From: Rhizobium herbae
GTDB lineage: Bacteria > Pseudomonadota > Alphaproteobacteria > Rhizobiales > Rhizobiaceae
Assembly: GCF_019511375.1 (NCBI RefSeq)
Contig: NZ_JAEUAO010000003.1
Span: 62,001-126,000 of the forward strand
Reading direction: 5' to 3'
DNA length: 64,000 bases
A program made the translations under genes and the position numbers. Positions within the stretch are counted from its first letter, which is position 1. Each line of letters starts with the position of its first letter. The notes beneath the pieces were generated by a model, which was not told the origin of the DNA, did not search any database, and saw only the letters and a list, made by a program, of their open reading frames with translations. Positions 1-9,189 of the stretch are shown one piece after another.

Positions 1-773
1 ATGTCGGAGAGTGACAGACCGGAAATGCCCTTGCAGGTAACGTCTTCCGGCTTAAGTTTTGCGCCAAGCAGCTCGTTTGCAAGGATAACGACCTTCAAGC
101 GAACGTCGAAACCTTCCACGTCCGCAGTCGGGTCGGCCTCGGCATAGCCGAGTTCTTGGGCTTCCTTCACGGCGGAAGCGAAATCCAGACCGCTTTCCAT
201 GCGACCGAGGACGAAGTTGGACGTGCCGTTGAGGATCCCTTCGAAACCCTTCAACTCGGCGCCGGCAAGCGTCTTCTGCGCCATGCGAATAACAGGCGTG
301 CCGCTCATCACGGCGCCCTCGTACTCGAAGCGCACGCCGTTGGCTGTCGCGAGTGCCTTAAGCGCTTGGGCAGCGATGGCAACGGGGCCTTTGTTGGTGG
401 TGACAACGTGCTTGCCGGTCTCAAGCGCCCAGCGGCAATGCGAGACGGCGGGTTCGCCGTCCGTGGGATTGGTGAAGGTTGCTTCGACGATAATGTCCGC
501 AGGTGCCATCTTGATGATGGTTTCGTTGTCGGCTTCAGCATTTCCGCCGGAAAGCTGTCCAAAGCCACCCTTTTCGAACTTCGCCTCTATCAGGGTCTTG
601 GCATCAAGCCCGTTCGGAGAAACAACCGAGCCAAGATAGAGGTCGCTCACTGCGACGATATTCAGGCGGAAGCCGAGCTCGCGCTCCCAGAGCTGGCTCT
701 TCGCGGCAATGAGTTCTGCCAGGGCACGATTGACGCCGCCAAACCCGATGAGAGCGATATTGTAAACGGTCAT
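1..773 (-). CDS. Homoserine dehydrogenase-like protein (C-terminus beyond window)
   Basis: About 257 N-terminal residues are visible; the gene runs off the left edge. Homoserine dehydrogenase reduces aspartate-semialdehyde to homoserine with NAD(P)H in the cytoplasm (threonine/methionine pathway). The N-terminus IALIGFGGVN is a Rossmann dinucleotide-binding loop. TNKGPVA in the middle and GTSNFVL further on match the cofactor/substrate-binding and catalytic regions of the family. The start ATG at 773 is preceded by GGAGGAT at good spacing. The protein begins directly with the Rossmann fold. It may be a paralogue rather than the housekeeping hom, so no symbol is given. The upstream DNA is decayed, so operon context is lost on that side. 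Confidence 0.78.
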   Translation of the reverse strand, partial: MTVYNIALIGFGGVNRALAELIAAKSQLWERELGFRLNIVAVSDLYLGSVVSPNGLDAKTLIEAKFEKGGFGQLSGGNAEADNETIIKMAPADIIVEATFTNPTDGEPAVSHCRWALETGKHVVTTNKGPVAIAAQALKALATANGVRFEYEGAVMSGTPVIRMAQKTLAGAELKGFEGILNGTSNFVLGRMESGLDFASAVKEAQELGYAEADPTADVEGFDVRLKVVILANELLGAKLKPEDVTCKGISGLSLSD

Positions 774-887
774 AAGATCCTCCAGTGAAGTCCATGAGGC
801 TAAGCATGGGATGCGGATTGCTCTGCAGGAACCAGACAGATCGACCAAAGAGCAGTGCAGTTTGCTCAATCTGCTGCCCGAGGCAGA

Positions 888-1148
888 TCACGTGCTGGCG
901 AGCTTCATCATGAGGATTCCCGATACGATCAAGGCCCGCACCGCGGCGTCCTCCAGACCGATCGAAAGTTGCAGATGTCCGAATTTCTGGAAGTTGGGCG
1001 AGCAACATTGGTCAGCGAATGGATGACGAGGTCTGCGCCAAACGCGAGCGGGCGGAAGAACTGGGTGGGGCGAGTTGAATCCGCGACAGCTGTGCGCAGC
1101 TTGCGATCGACACCGGCGCGGTGATATCGGCAAGCAAGCTCCACTCGG
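888..1148 (-). pseudogene. Remnant of a Cys/Met-metabolism PLP-dependent enzyme
   Basis: Pieces of a cystathionine gamma-synthase / methionine gamma-lyase type enzyme are readable in different minus-strand frames. Around 1090-1030 one frame reads FFRPLAFGADLVIHSLT, which is the family segment just before the PLP lysine (usually followed by KY). Shortly after, a different frame gives HLQLSIGLEDA, which resembles the C-terminal RLSVGLED segment. The roughly 150 residues that should separate them are missing and the frame shifts, so this is an internally deleted, non-functional relic. It lies just upstream of a homoserine dehydrogenase-like gene, a plausible former pathway partner. Assignment is from motif memory only. 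Confidence 0.45.
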
Positions 1149-1197
1149 ACCTTGCCGGAGTTCCATAAGCTATCTTATGCGATGAGCGAGTGTAGCC

Positions 1198-1237
1198 GCA
1201 AAGTTGAAGTGTCCTGATCCTGCAAAGTTGGAATGTC
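1198..1237. repeat. Two 16-bp direct repeats at an IS-like edge
   Basis: GCAAAGTTGAAGTGTC (1198-1213) and GCAAAGTTGGAATGTC (1222-1237) differ at two positions and are separated by 8 bp. They lie just upstream of a transposase N-terminus remnant (1274). Repeated GCAAAG...TGTC units of this sort are typical of the ends of some insertion sequences, so this is probably the surviving left end of one. No matching right end was found downstream. Confidence 0.45.
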
Positions 1238-1273
1238 ACTCTCCCCGGGTTTTGATGACCTGGGAGATTGCGG

Positions 1274-1432
1274 ATGGGATCGATTGCGATGAGCGAGCGC
1301 GATCTGCAGCGGATCGAGGTTTTGTCGAGGGTGACCGCCGGGCGCATGACGCTCACGCAAATGCCTCGGCTACAAAACACCAGCGGAAGTCTCCCGCCAG
1401 AACGCCTCGCCCAAATCATGCGCACCGGTTAA
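1274..1432 (+). pseudogene. N-terminal remnant of an insertion-sequence transposase
   Basis: The 52-codon ORF starts with SERDLQRIEVLSRVTAGRMT, which resembles the N-terminal helix-turn-helix of ISNCY-type transposases (family assignment from memory). The similarity stops after about 30 residues and the ORF ends at 1432, so the DDE catalytic part is absent. It follows two IS-end-like direct repeats at 1198-1237. The element is a scar and cannot be mobile on its own. Confidence 0.45.
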
Positions 1433-1496
1433 CCTCTAATGCCCCAAGTCGCGGTTCGCCATGACCTCACATACTCGCCGACCCACCTGGTTCTTC

Positions 1497-1667
1497 CTAC
1501 AACCGACGCAGTTTTCGAATAGTTGGTAGATCGGGGCCAGGCTCAGGAGTGTCGTCTGGCAGGGGGCCCGGCTCAGGTTCGTCAGGGCTCGGATCCGGCT
1601 GCCCGAGCGGTGGGACAGGTGGGATGGGACTCGGGATATCGGGGCCTGGATTGACGGGGATTGACAT
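1497..1667 (-). CDS. Small proline-rich hypothetical protein
   Basis: A 56-residue ORF beginning MSIPVNPGPDIPSP and ending in a basic tail (IRKLRRL). About a third of the residues are proline, with many acidic residues (PDEPEPGPLPDD). The ATG at 1667 is preceded by a strong AGGAGGAAGG ribosome-binding site, which is the main argument that it is translated and that longer upstream starts are wrong. It has no signal peptide, membrane segment or recognised domain; a disordered protein is expected. The surrounding DNA is decayed. Function unknown. Confidence 0.5.
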   Translation of the reverse strand: MSIPVNPGPDIPSPIPPVPPLGQPDPSPDEPEPGPLPDDTPEPGPDLPTIRKLRRL

Positions 1668-2112
1668 GGGCCTTCCTCCTTGTTGGTTCGAATTCAATCC
1701 GCGGTGCGCCGTATTGTTCCAATTGCGAGGAAACGGCATCCCCGCACACACCTGCGCGAACCGCGACCGGCTCCTGATGACGCATTCCAACAAGTCGTTT
1801 CCAGGCAGCCTCGTCCCCACCGATACCTTCTGCAGAGCCGCGCGGCGCCGAGCGTGACGTCATGCATCAGATCGGCGGCCCCTTCCCGCTGATGAGCATC
1901 GGACACTCGTTTTTGTCTGCGTCGAGCCGACCAAGGGCTGGCGGCCGTTCGAGATCTTTGATCGCATGCCCTGGTTCTCGCAGGCCCGCAATCTGGTGGG
2001 CGTGAAGGTCAAGTTTTGCGTGGACCATTGCTAAAATGCCATCGGATTTTTTCACCTGAAATTGTCACAGATGCCTCAAAGATAGCGACCCGTGCAAAAG
2101 CTCCGTTTACCG
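1668..2112. other. Interval without a supported gene; possible coding fragment
   Basis: No intact gene is supported here. A start-less plus-strand frame (about 1906-2034) reads LVFVCVEPTKGWRPFEIFDR and continues to a stop at 2032; it looks protein-like but I cannot assign it. It may be the C-terminus of another deleted gene, which fits the decayed character of 0.8-2.1 kb. No terminator or promoter was recognised. Confidence 0.4.
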
Positions 2113-2865
2113 ATGACTCTGCAATTTCGCCACGCCGCAATCGTCCCCCATATCAAGATGGCCGCGCTCGGGGCGCTTGCCTGCGCCGTTGGGGCGAGCG
2201 CAGCCGTTTGCGTAACAAGCCTGCTTGTTCCCGACCGTCCGCTTTGGGCAGAATTGACCGCCGTGGCGTCGATCACGGCAGCTTTTAGCTTTCCGCTTCA
2301 ATTTGCGCTTTGTCTGCGCAACGAAGCGCTTCGTGAGACCCAAAAAGAACTTCAGCATGCGCTGCGGCATGACCCCGTCACGGGCACACTGCGCGCCAAC
2401 GCATTTGCGACCTCGGTCGAGCATGCGATAGATCGCAGGCGCCCGACCACCGCTGAAAGCCCGGATGGCGTCATGCTCGTTCTCAGGGTCGGCAATTTCG
2501 ATGAGATCGGTCGTCGCTATGGCCCGCAATGGGCAGATACGCTGCTCCAATCCATCGTTCGGATCGTACATTCTTGCGTGCGCTATGGTGATCTCGTCGC
2601 TCGCCTTGCCACCGACGAACTCGGGATCTATCTGCCAGGCACAACAACGGAAGACGCCAGAGACATCTGCGAGCGCATCCGCGCGCGTATAGACGAGACC
2701 ACCTTCACAGCCGGGCAAGAGCGCCATATATCGGTGACGGTGCGGCTTGGCGGTACCAGGGTCGGAGACCAGGCCGACTTTCAGGCACTGCGCGAGGCAG
2801 CCAACCACGCCGCCCTTGCGGAGGAAGAGGCTGGCCCCCTGCTATTCCGGGAGCTGTTTTCGTGA
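2113..2865 (+). CDS. Membrane protein with degenerate GGDEF domain
   Basis: A 250-residue protein with two N-terminal hydrophobic segments (roughly residues 10-35 and 45-70) and a C-terminal diguanylate-cyclase fold (from about residue 85; HDPVTGTLRANAF is the usual DxLTGLxNR-type entry motif). Active diguanylate cyclases make c-di-GMP from two GTP at a GG(D/E)EF loop. Here the loop reads RLATDELGIYLP (about residues 163-174), so both glycines and the final phenylalanine are lost. Cyclase activity is unlikely; a GTP/c-di-GMP sensing or structural role is more plausible. A GTG at 2092 would add seven residues. It sits beside an exopolysaccharide locus, a process often under c-di-GMP control, but no direct link is visible. 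Confidence 0.75.
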   Translation: MTLQFRHAAIVPHIKMAALGALACAVGASAAVCVTSLLVPDRPLWAELTAVASITAAFSFPLQFALCLRNEALRETQKELQHALRHDPVTGTLRANAFATSVEHAIDRRRPTTAESPDGVMLVLRVGNFDEIGRRYGPQWADTLLQSIVRIVHSCVRYGDLVARLATDELGIYLPGTTTEDARDICERIRARIDETTFTAGQERHISVTVRLGGTRVGDQADFQALREAANHAALAEEEAGPLLFRELFS

Positions 2866-2965
2866 CAGGGAGGCTTTCGGGCCTGCTCTGCGGCACAGGA
2901 TCTGATTGCCCTTCCCGGTCGGCCGCGCTCGGAGCGAGAACACAGCATGGGACAGATCACATCGG

Positions 2966-4078
2966 TCATCTCACCGGTTCGGTGGCCGCAATACCGGCCG
3001 GGCTCAAGGCGCCGCAACGCCAGACGCTGTAGGCCGGTTGGGTGTCCCAGTCATAATAGAAGGCCGCTTTCAGCCTTCCCTTCTCCATCAGCTCCGTAAA
3101 GCTGCGGCGCACGGTACGGACAGCCGCCTCCCTGTCGCGGTCATCGACCGGACAGGAAAGCTTGGGATTGGCAATGCCCCATTCGGTCACCCAGCACGGC
3201 TTGCCTTCCCCTTCAGGCCGGCAAAAGCCGAGAAGCGTGGTCACGTAGCGTCCAAGCGCCGCGTCGTCTTTGCGCCCCGGGTAGACATGAATGCCGTAGC
3301 CATCGACAAGCGCATTGATCCCACGCTTGCGCAGGAGTGAAATGAACTCGCCAGGTTCGAGCCGCTCCATGCCGCGACGGTCTGCCTCGCCGATGCCCAC
3401 ATCGGAAAGTCCGGCAGAAACCAGAAGCGCGCCGCGGCTATGCACCGTCGACCGCAGTTGCTCTCGGGTGATCCGGACGGCGGCGACATATGCGTCGAGC
3501 CCGCGCTCGAAGGCCGGGCGATTTGCGACTTCCGAAACGCTGCGCGGTGTCGGCCGCCCAGGTTTTTCGTATACGACCAGGTCGCCATTGTAGGCGCTGT
3601 AGTTGATTTCGTTTCCCGGCTCGACGGCGTCGATACGGATGCCCATGCCGTCAATGCGGCGAAGCACCGACCGCAGGTGCGTGCGGTAAAGATCGGGGTC
3701 AAGATCCGAAAGCCGCCGGACATCCCAGATGCGGCCGAAGCCGGCGCGAGGCCGCACCTCCGCCGGATAGTAATCCTTGTTGCCGAGCTGGATCTCGAGA
3801 AGGATTTTCAGCCCCAGTCGGTCCGCCATTTCCAGCGCTTCGATGCTCTTTTCAACCGGTCTCGACAGCGAAAGCCGGACATGGGTGATGCCGCTTGCCG
3901 CAATTTCCTTCAGCACGCGCTCTTGATCGGCGCGGGAAATCCAGGCGAGGTTTACCCGGTTAATGCCGACGCGATCGGGGAACACTTCGTCTGCATCCGC
4001 CGGCGGCGCCGGGGCAAAGGCCCAGAGCGCTGCCATCGCGCAAGCGAGGCGCGCGCGGGTTCGCGCCACCGCTTTCAT
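2966..4078 (-). CDS. wgaF: Secreted glycoside-hydrolase-like protein, WgaF (ExpA6) position
   Basis: A 370-residue protein with an N-terminal signal peptide (basic start, hydrophobic core, A-D-A cleavage region near residue 29) followed by a TIM-barrel glycosidase fold. EPGNEINY (E157) is the acid/base strand and WVTEWGIAN (E299) the nucleophile strand, as in clan GH-A enzymes; both glutamates are present, so activity is plausible. It is the last gene of the leftward wga series and starts 4 bp after wgaE ends. A TTG at 4093 is an alternative start. A role in trimming or processing the periplasmic galactoglucan is inferred. The name rests on position and gene order. Confidence 0.65.
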   Translation of the reverse strand: MKAVARTRARLACAMAALWAFAPAPPADADEVFPDRVGINRVNLAWISRADQERVLKEIAASGITHVRLSLSRPVEKSIEALEMADRLGLKILLEIQLGNKDYYPAEVRPRAGFGRIWDVRRLSDLDPDLYRTHLRSVLRRIDGMGIRIDAVEPGNEINYSAYNGDLVVYEKPGRPTPRSVSEVANRPAFERGLDAYVAAVRITREQLRSTVHSRGALLVSAGLSDVGIGEADRRGMERLEPGEFISLLRKRGINALVDGYGIHVYPGRKDDAALGRYVTTLLGFCRPEGEGKPCWVTEWGIANPKLSCPVDDRDREAAVRTVRRSFTELMEKGRLKAAFYYDWDTQPAYSVWRCGALSPAGIAATEPVR

Positions 4079-4082
4079 CCTC

Positions 4083-5255
4083 TCAAAGTCCAATCTGCCC
4101 CAGAGCAGTTCGGAAATTCGCCTCGCATGCGGAATAGCGATCGATCACGGCTTGCGTGTCTATCTTGGCGAGGAAATTCGACAGATATGCGCGCTTGTCC
4201 GTCTCCCGGTTCCAGGTCGCCGCTTCCATATAGGGGAAGCCGATGAACTCCAGCATTTCCCGCATCCGGTCGTCGACCGCGATCATCAGCGCGGGTGTGC
4301 CGGCCTGCATACCGATGATGCAGCCGTGGAAACGGCGGCCGAAGCAGAGATCGCGTGAGGACATCGCGCCCCGCCACTGATTGGTGTCGAAATAGACCAG
4401 CAGCTCGGATTTCCGCTGCCATTTTTCCGAATGTTTGTATTCGGTCGCGCCAGTGATGCGTCCGCTCGCCCGGTCATAGACAATGTCATTGTCGTCGCCG
4501 GTCAGAGAGAGGTTGTAGGCAACCACCTCGTCCTGGACCACATAGCTCGCGACACTGTCGGGTTTAAGCAAAGCATGCGCGTCGACGATCGTATCGGCAA
4601 CACTGCCGAGATAGCCGCCGAAAGCGATCTTCTGGGCTTCTGCCAATCCCGGATTGGCAAGCGCGGAAAGTGACCGCTTCATCTCGTTGGGGGCGAAATA
4701 GAGCGACGGGCAGCCCGTGGGCTTGACGAACTTCATGCCCTGTTCCCTGAGAAACTCGGCAGTGAAATAGCCGCGGGTAAGGAAGAAGCTCTCCTTTTTC
4801 CTCAAGACATCCAGGAACTGGAGCGTACCGGCCGGCAGCAGCTCCTTGAGACCCTCCTTGCGCTGGATGCCGATGCCCATCACCACGACCGGCATCTTCA
4901 GCTTGGCGAAGATTTCGGCTTCCAGGTCCGCGGAGTAGCCGGGTCGCAAAAGGTTGGCGGAGGCAAAAACGCAAATATCGAACTCGCGGTTGACGCGCTC
5001 GTAGAGGTCTTCCGATCCGCGGTTGTTGGCGAGGTGCCAGAAGGGGAGATAGGTGACGTCATGGCCGCGCAGGCTTTCGGCCGCGCCCTCGCCGATCAGG
5101 TAGTTGCCGGTATTGGCGATCCGCCTGACCTGGGATATCAGGTCCTTCTTGGTGCTGGCTTCGTCAAAATAAGGCCGATGGACGACAGTCGTGCCTGAAA
5201 CCTGAGCAATCGTTCTCTGCAGATAAGACGGAATTCCCGTTAGCAAAATACGCAT
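4083..5255 (-). CDS. wgaE: Polysaccharide pyruvyl transferase family protein, WgaE (ExpA5) position
   Basis: A 390-residue protein of the polysaccharide pyruvyl transferase fold. Family enzymes transfer pyruvate from phosphoenolpyruvate to sugar hydroxyls as a ketal; galactoglucan carries pyruvyl groups. Family features are the early NTGNYLIGEGA segment, the central VVMGIGIQ strand, and the late RFHGCIIGMQAGTPALMIAV segment with the conserved RFH(G) motif, followed by DDRMREML. It is about one-third identical by eye to its neighbour wgaD, so the two arose by duplication. A 39-bp gap separates it from wgaD and the downstream gene starts 4 bp after it. Confidence 0.72.
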   Translation of the reverse strand: MRILLTGIPSYLQRTIAQVSGTTVVHRPYFDEASTKKDLISQVRRIANTGNYLIGEGAAESLRGHDVTYLPFWHLANNRGSEDLYERVNREFDICVFASANLLRPGYSADLEAEIFAKLKMPVVVMGIGIQRKEGLKELLPAGTLQFLDVLRKKESFFLTRGYFTAEFLREQGMKFVKPTGCPSLYFAPNEMKRSLSALANPGLAEAQKIAFGGYLGSVADTIVDAHALLKPDSVASYVVQDEVVAYNLSLTGDDNDIVYDRASGRITGATEYKHSEKWQRKSELLVYFDTNQWRGAMSSRDLCFGRRFHGCIIGMQAGTPALMIAVDDRMREMLEFIGFPYMEAATWNRETDKRAYLSNFLAKIDTQAVIDRYSACEANFRTALGQIGL

Positions 5256-5294
5256 AACTATCCTCTGAACCGATAAATGGAGGCCTTCGGGCCG

Positions 5295-6473
5295 TTAATT
5301 CGCGATGCCAATTTCACGAAGCGTCGTGCGGAAGGCGCGTTCGCGGTCGGAATACCGGTCGACAAGTTCGGTCGTGTTGAGTTTTGCCAGATGATCGGCG
5401 ACGAACTCGGCGCGGTTCTCCGCCTTGTCGATCTCGGTGACGTCGACGGCGGGCAGCCCGGTGAAGCCGAGCATCTCGCGCATGCGGTCGTCCACGGCCA
5501 CCATGAGGCTCGGCACGGCCGCCTGCATGGCGATGATCGATCCGTGGAAACGTCGGCCAAGGTTGAAGTCCATCGACGAAGCCCAGGCGCGCCACTGGTT
5601 GGTGTCAAAGAAGGTGCGAACCTCAAACCGCTGCTTCTCCCGTTCCGTGCCGGGATAGGCAAGATCGCCGATCATCAGGCCTGAGGCTGAATCATAGACG
5701 CGCCCCTCATCCTGGGGCTCCACCTTCATATCGAAGTGGAGGAACTCGTCCTGCACCACGTATTGCGGCGCAGTGTCCTGCGGGGCAAGCGCATTCGCGT
5801 CGAGGATCGCATCCTGGTTGCCGCCGAGGTAGCCTGAAAAGATCGTCCGCGCCTTGCCAATCTTCACGCTCGACAGCCTCTTCATGGACCGGCGCATGTT
5901 GTCCGGCATGAAATAGACCGAAGGGCAACCGGTCGGGCGCACGAAGGAGAAGCCCTGGTCCTTCAGGAAGCCGGCCGACTCATAGCCGCGCGTCAGGAAG
6001 TAGTGCTCACGCTCTTTCAAGACGGCCAGGAGCCGCTTGGTTCCGTCCGGAAGATTGTTCTCCAGGTCCCTGCGGTTTTGCAGGCCGATGCCCAGCATGA
6101 CGATAGGCATGTTCAGCCGGCTCAGGACCTCCGCCTCGGCGTCTGCGGAAAGCCCCTTGCGCAACAGGTTGGCGCAGGTGAAGACACAGATGTCGAAGTT
6201 GGCGTTGAACTCATCGAACCCGCTGCCGCTTTTGCTCAAATTGTAGAGATGCCAGAAGGGAACCTGCTTCGCATGCGGCGCGAGCGCACGCAGGGCACCC
6301 TCACCGATAAGGTAGTTGCCGGTGTTGCTGATGTTGCGCAGTTCCTGCAGAAACTCCTCTTTCGTTTCCGGCTGCTTCTGCCGCTCCGCATAGGAGACGG
6401 ACAAGCCCTGGGCGCCATTGGCAAGGCGCGTGTAGTGACCAGGAATACCCGTCACGAGAATTCGTGGACGCAT
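5295..6473 (-). CDS. wgaD: Polysaccharide pyruvyl transferase family protein, WgaD (ExpA4) position
   Basis: A 392-residue paralogue of wgaE with the same landmarks: NTGNYLIGEGALRA near residue 50, IVMLGIGLQNR centrally, DTNQWRAW and then RRFHGSIIAMQAAVPSLMVA with the family RFHG motif near the C-terminus. The predicted reaction is transfer of a pyruvyl (ketal) group from PEP to a sugar of the nascent polysaccharide in the cytoplasm. It may instead act on an acceptor different from that of wgaE. The start ATG at 6473 follows an AAAGG site. It lies 37 bp downstream of wgaB in the leftward operon. Confidence 0.72.
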   Translation of the reverse strand: MRPRILVTGIPGHYTRLANGAQGLSVSYAERQKQPETKEEFLQELRNISNTGNYLIGEGALRALAPHAKQVPFWHLYNLSKSGSGFDEFNANFDICVFTCANLLRKGLSADAEAEVLSRLNMPIVMLGIGLQNRRDLENNLPDGTKRLLAVLKEREHYFLTRGYESAGFLKDQGFSFVRPTGCPSVYFMPDNMRRSMKRLSSVKIGKARTIFSGYLGGNQDAILDANALAPQDTAPQYVVQDEFLHFDMKVEPQDEGRVYDSASGLMIGDLAYPGTEREKQRFEVRTFFDTNQWRAWASSMDFNLGRRFHGSIIAMQAAVPSLMVAVDDRMREMLGFTGLPAVDVTEIDKAENRAEFVADHLAKLNTTELVDRYSDRERAFRTTLREIGIAN

Positions 6474-6510
6474 TCGACTAACCTTTCTGTTTCAGAGAAG
6501 CGGGCCGGCA

Positions 6511-9189
6511 TCAGCCGATCGCCGCGACCACGGGATTTGCCGCCGCCTGCTCGCGAAAGACCGCGGCGCGCGACAGTGACGAATTCTTCACGGATCGATC
6601 GCTCCAGGAGATGAACTCCGAGAAGGAGGAAGCCCATGACCGGCGTGCGGCGGTCCTGATGCAGCCCTCCATAAGTGGAGCGAGCCTCTCGCGATTGCGC
6701 GCAACATCTCCGATGATACGAGCCATTTCCCTTACGACCTGAGGATCGGAAGCGGCGTCGATAAGTATACCGTCCTCGCCGTTGGAAATGAGCTCGTCTA
6801 CGGCGCCGACCGCGGTTGCGATGGGCACGCAGCCAAGCTGCTGCGCCTCGGCGATCATCAACGGCGCGCCCTCCCAGCGCGAGGGCATGACGAGAACGTC
6901 GGCCCATCCCAGGGCCCTGATCAGATCCTTGCTGGCGAAGACGGGCGGGCGCACGTCGACGCCCAGGTCCTTCAGTCGCTCGCTCCAGGAGACGCTGGAA
7001 TCGGCGAGGATTTCCCCTCCGATGGCCCGGGCGTCGAAGGGGACGTTGGAGGCCCGCAGTTCCGCGAGCGCCGCCGCCAGCCGATCGATCCCCTTCTGCT
7101 GATCGAGCCGTCCCATGTAGAGAAGCCTCAGTCGGTCGTCCTTGCGCTCGATCCGTCTGACCGCCAGAACCTCGGCAAGGACCTTGGGTGGCACGGAGAA
7201 GCTCGCGCCATTCGCCACGGCGAAGACTTTCTCGTGCGGGACACCGTAGCTGTGCAGATAGATCTTGAGCTGTTCGGAGCATGTGAGGAAGGCATCGTAG
7301 CAATGCTCGTGGGCAATCGCCGCGAAGGGTTGGCCGGCAGGCCTCTTGAAAGCCGTGTTGTCGACAACATGAAGATAGCAGGCGGTACGCGTGCCTTCGG
7401 AGCGCAGTCGCGCGATGAGGGGATGGGCGGCCATCACGTGGTTGTTGATGACCAGGTCGAAACCGGAAAGCTGTCCCTTCAGCGCCTCCCAGTCGACCGA
7501 ATGCCCCTCGGCAATAAAGTCCTGCCCCAGGAAGGAACCCGACCCTCCCCAGGCAGGAACTCCCTCGTCCCAGAAGTGAATGTAGTCGAAGCTGGAATCG
7601 AATTCATCGATCACGTCCATCCGGGACGTGCCGAGTACGAAGAGATGGGTTTCGTAGCCTGCCGCCTTCAATTCTCGGGCGGCCGCATAGACGACTTTCT
7701 CGGCCCCTCCGAACGAGGCGTTCGGCACGAGCAGCGCAACGGTCCGTTTGCCGTCGCTGTGCCCGAGCGGCAGGACCGGTGATCCCCCGACCTCCTTGCG
7801 CAGCGCCTTGTGCAGTTCGGCGTAGGGCACGAGCCGTGCCGGACGCCAGGTCCACCGCCTGCCCGCCGTCTCGCGCAGGGGACTGGTGGCAATCGCATTG
7901 ACGCAATTGATCATCACCTGCTGAGGCGTAATGAGAGAGCGGCGCGGAAGGCTCCTTGGAAAAGGGAAGCGCACCTTCAGAACGGTCAATGTCGGCCATA
8001 CCTGCTGGCTGCCGATCGAAGCAAACCAGTCCACCGCATTGTTCTGGACCACGTCCTGGACGAGCCGGGTCGAAAGGAAAATGAGGTCTGTCGGGCCGAT
8101 TTTTTGTCCGCCCGCCCCATGAGCGATCGGCTCGATCCTGCGCTGTGCGGCATCGTTGGCGAGTTGGACGAAGACGACGTTGCTGTTTTCGCTCAGGCGC
8201 TCAAGGTGGGCAAGAACGTTCGGCAGCATGCGCGAACGCCGGAGCAGGTCGAGCGCCGCACCGCTTCCTGCCACCAGGAACGGCGGGAAATGCTCATTGT
8301 CGGGCTCGCCGATGTTGGCCCAGAACGCCGGGATAATGTCGTCGAGGCGAAGCATCGTCGGTGGCTTGGTGGGATCGGTGAAGAAGGAGATTGCCGTATC
8401 TTCCGTTCGCGCAAACAGGTAGCGCGGGCACTCCTCATGCTCGAAATCGACCAGCATCGGGCGCTGGAACAGCGGCATATGGCGCTTGCGCAGGAAGCTT
8501 ACCGACGTGGCGCGGTCTCGGTTCGCCTCCTTGAAGCGGCTCTCGGCCCTCAGCCTGTATTCGAAGACCGTGTCGTGGCAGGGCGTGCCGACGAAACCAT
8601 GCTCGATGCAGGACAGCCAGAACTCCCAATCCTCAAAGCCGTTCTGCCTATCGTCGTTGAAGCGGACGCCTTCCTGAAAAACATCGATCGAGATCATCGA
8701 GCCCGTATCGCAGATATTATCGGTGATGCAGTGGGCCAGCCGCGAATAGCGGTTGCCGTAGTGGGCGCGCCAGCTTACCGAAAATGTATCGATATTGGTG
8801 TAGACCCACCCGCAACCACTGGAGAGGAGTTGCCGGTAAAGCGTCTCGATTGTGCCGGGAAGAACGCGATTGTCAGCATCGAGGAAATAGACGGCCTTTG
8901 CCTCGGGAAAGCGCTCGAGGACGAATTCGATAGCGCGATTGCGTGCTCCGCCCGGCCCCGCATTCTGGCCGAACACAACATGGACGGAAGGATGGGCCGC
9001 GGCGTAGAGCAACAGTTGATCGAACGTCTCGTGCCGTGGATCGCCGTCGACCGAGATGACAATGACGAGGCGGCAGCCGCTATCATTCGAGGCAAGTACG
9101 GACTCGATCGCCTCAAGCGCGAGTGCTGCGTGACCGTAGAGGGGCATGGCCACTGCGACGAGGTCAGCGAGCTCCCGGTTACCGGACAT
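6511..9189 (-). CDS. wgaB: Two-domain glycosyltransferase (GT2-GT4), WgaB (ExpA23)
   Basis: An 892-residue protein joining two glycosyltransferases. The N-terminal GT2/GT-A domain (about residues 8-230) has VAMPLYG at the nucleotide-binding start, the acceptor/donor site YFLDADNR (DAD as the DXD motif), and FNDDRQNGFEDWEFW with the ED general-base region. The C-terminal GT4/GT-B domain (about 490-850) opens with LLVPNASFGGAEKV, has LLYMGRLDQQKG, and the donor site SRWEGAPLMIAEAQQLG. Such fusions add two successive sugars to a lipid-linked chain. The middle segment (about 300-470) is unassigned. It overlaps wgaA by 11 bp, so the two are translationally coupled. In S. meliloti this position is held by the long gene expA23. 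Confidence 0.78.
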   Translation of the reverse strand: MSGNRELADLVAVAMPLYGHAALALEAIESVLASNDSGCRLVIVISVDGDPRHETFDQLLLYAAAHPSVHVVFGQNAGPGGARNRAIEFVLERFPEAKAVYFLDADNRVLPGTIETLYRQLLSSGCGWVYTNIDTFSVSWRAHYGNRYSRLAHCITDNICDTGSMISIDVFQEGVRFNDDRQNGFEDWEFWLSCIEHGFVGTPCHDTVFEYRLRAESRFKEANRDRATSVSFLRKRHMPLFQRPMLVDFEHEECPRYLFARTEDTAISFFTDPTKPPTMLRLDDIIPAFWANIGEPDNEHFPPFLVAGSGAALDLLRRSRMLPNVLAHLERLSENSNVVFVQLANDAAQRRIEPIAHGAGGQKIGPTDLIFLSTRLVQDVVQNNAVDWFASIGSQQVWPTLTVLKVRFPFPRSLPRRSLITPQQVMINCVNAIATSPLRETAGRRWTWRPARLVPYAELHKALRKEVGGSPVLPLGHSDGKRTVALLVPNASFGGAEKVVYAAARELKAAGYETHLFVLGTSRMDVIDEFDSSFDYIHFWDEGVPAWGGSGSFLGQDFIAEGHSVDWEALKGQLSGFDLVINNHVMAAHPLIARLRSEGTRTACYLHVVDNTAFKRPAGQPFAAIAHEHCYDAFLTCSEQLKIYLHSYGVPHEKVFAVANGASFSVPPKVLAEVLAVRRIERKDDRLRLLYMGRLDQQKGIDRLAAALAELRASNVPFDARAIGGEILADSSVSWSERLKDLGVDVRPPVFASKDLIRALGWADVLVMPSRWEGAPLMIAEAQQLGCVPIATAVGAVDELISNGEDGILIDAASDPQVVREMARIIGDVARNRERLAPLMEGCIRTAARRSWASSFSEFISWSDRSVKNSSLSRAAVFREQAAANPVVAAIG

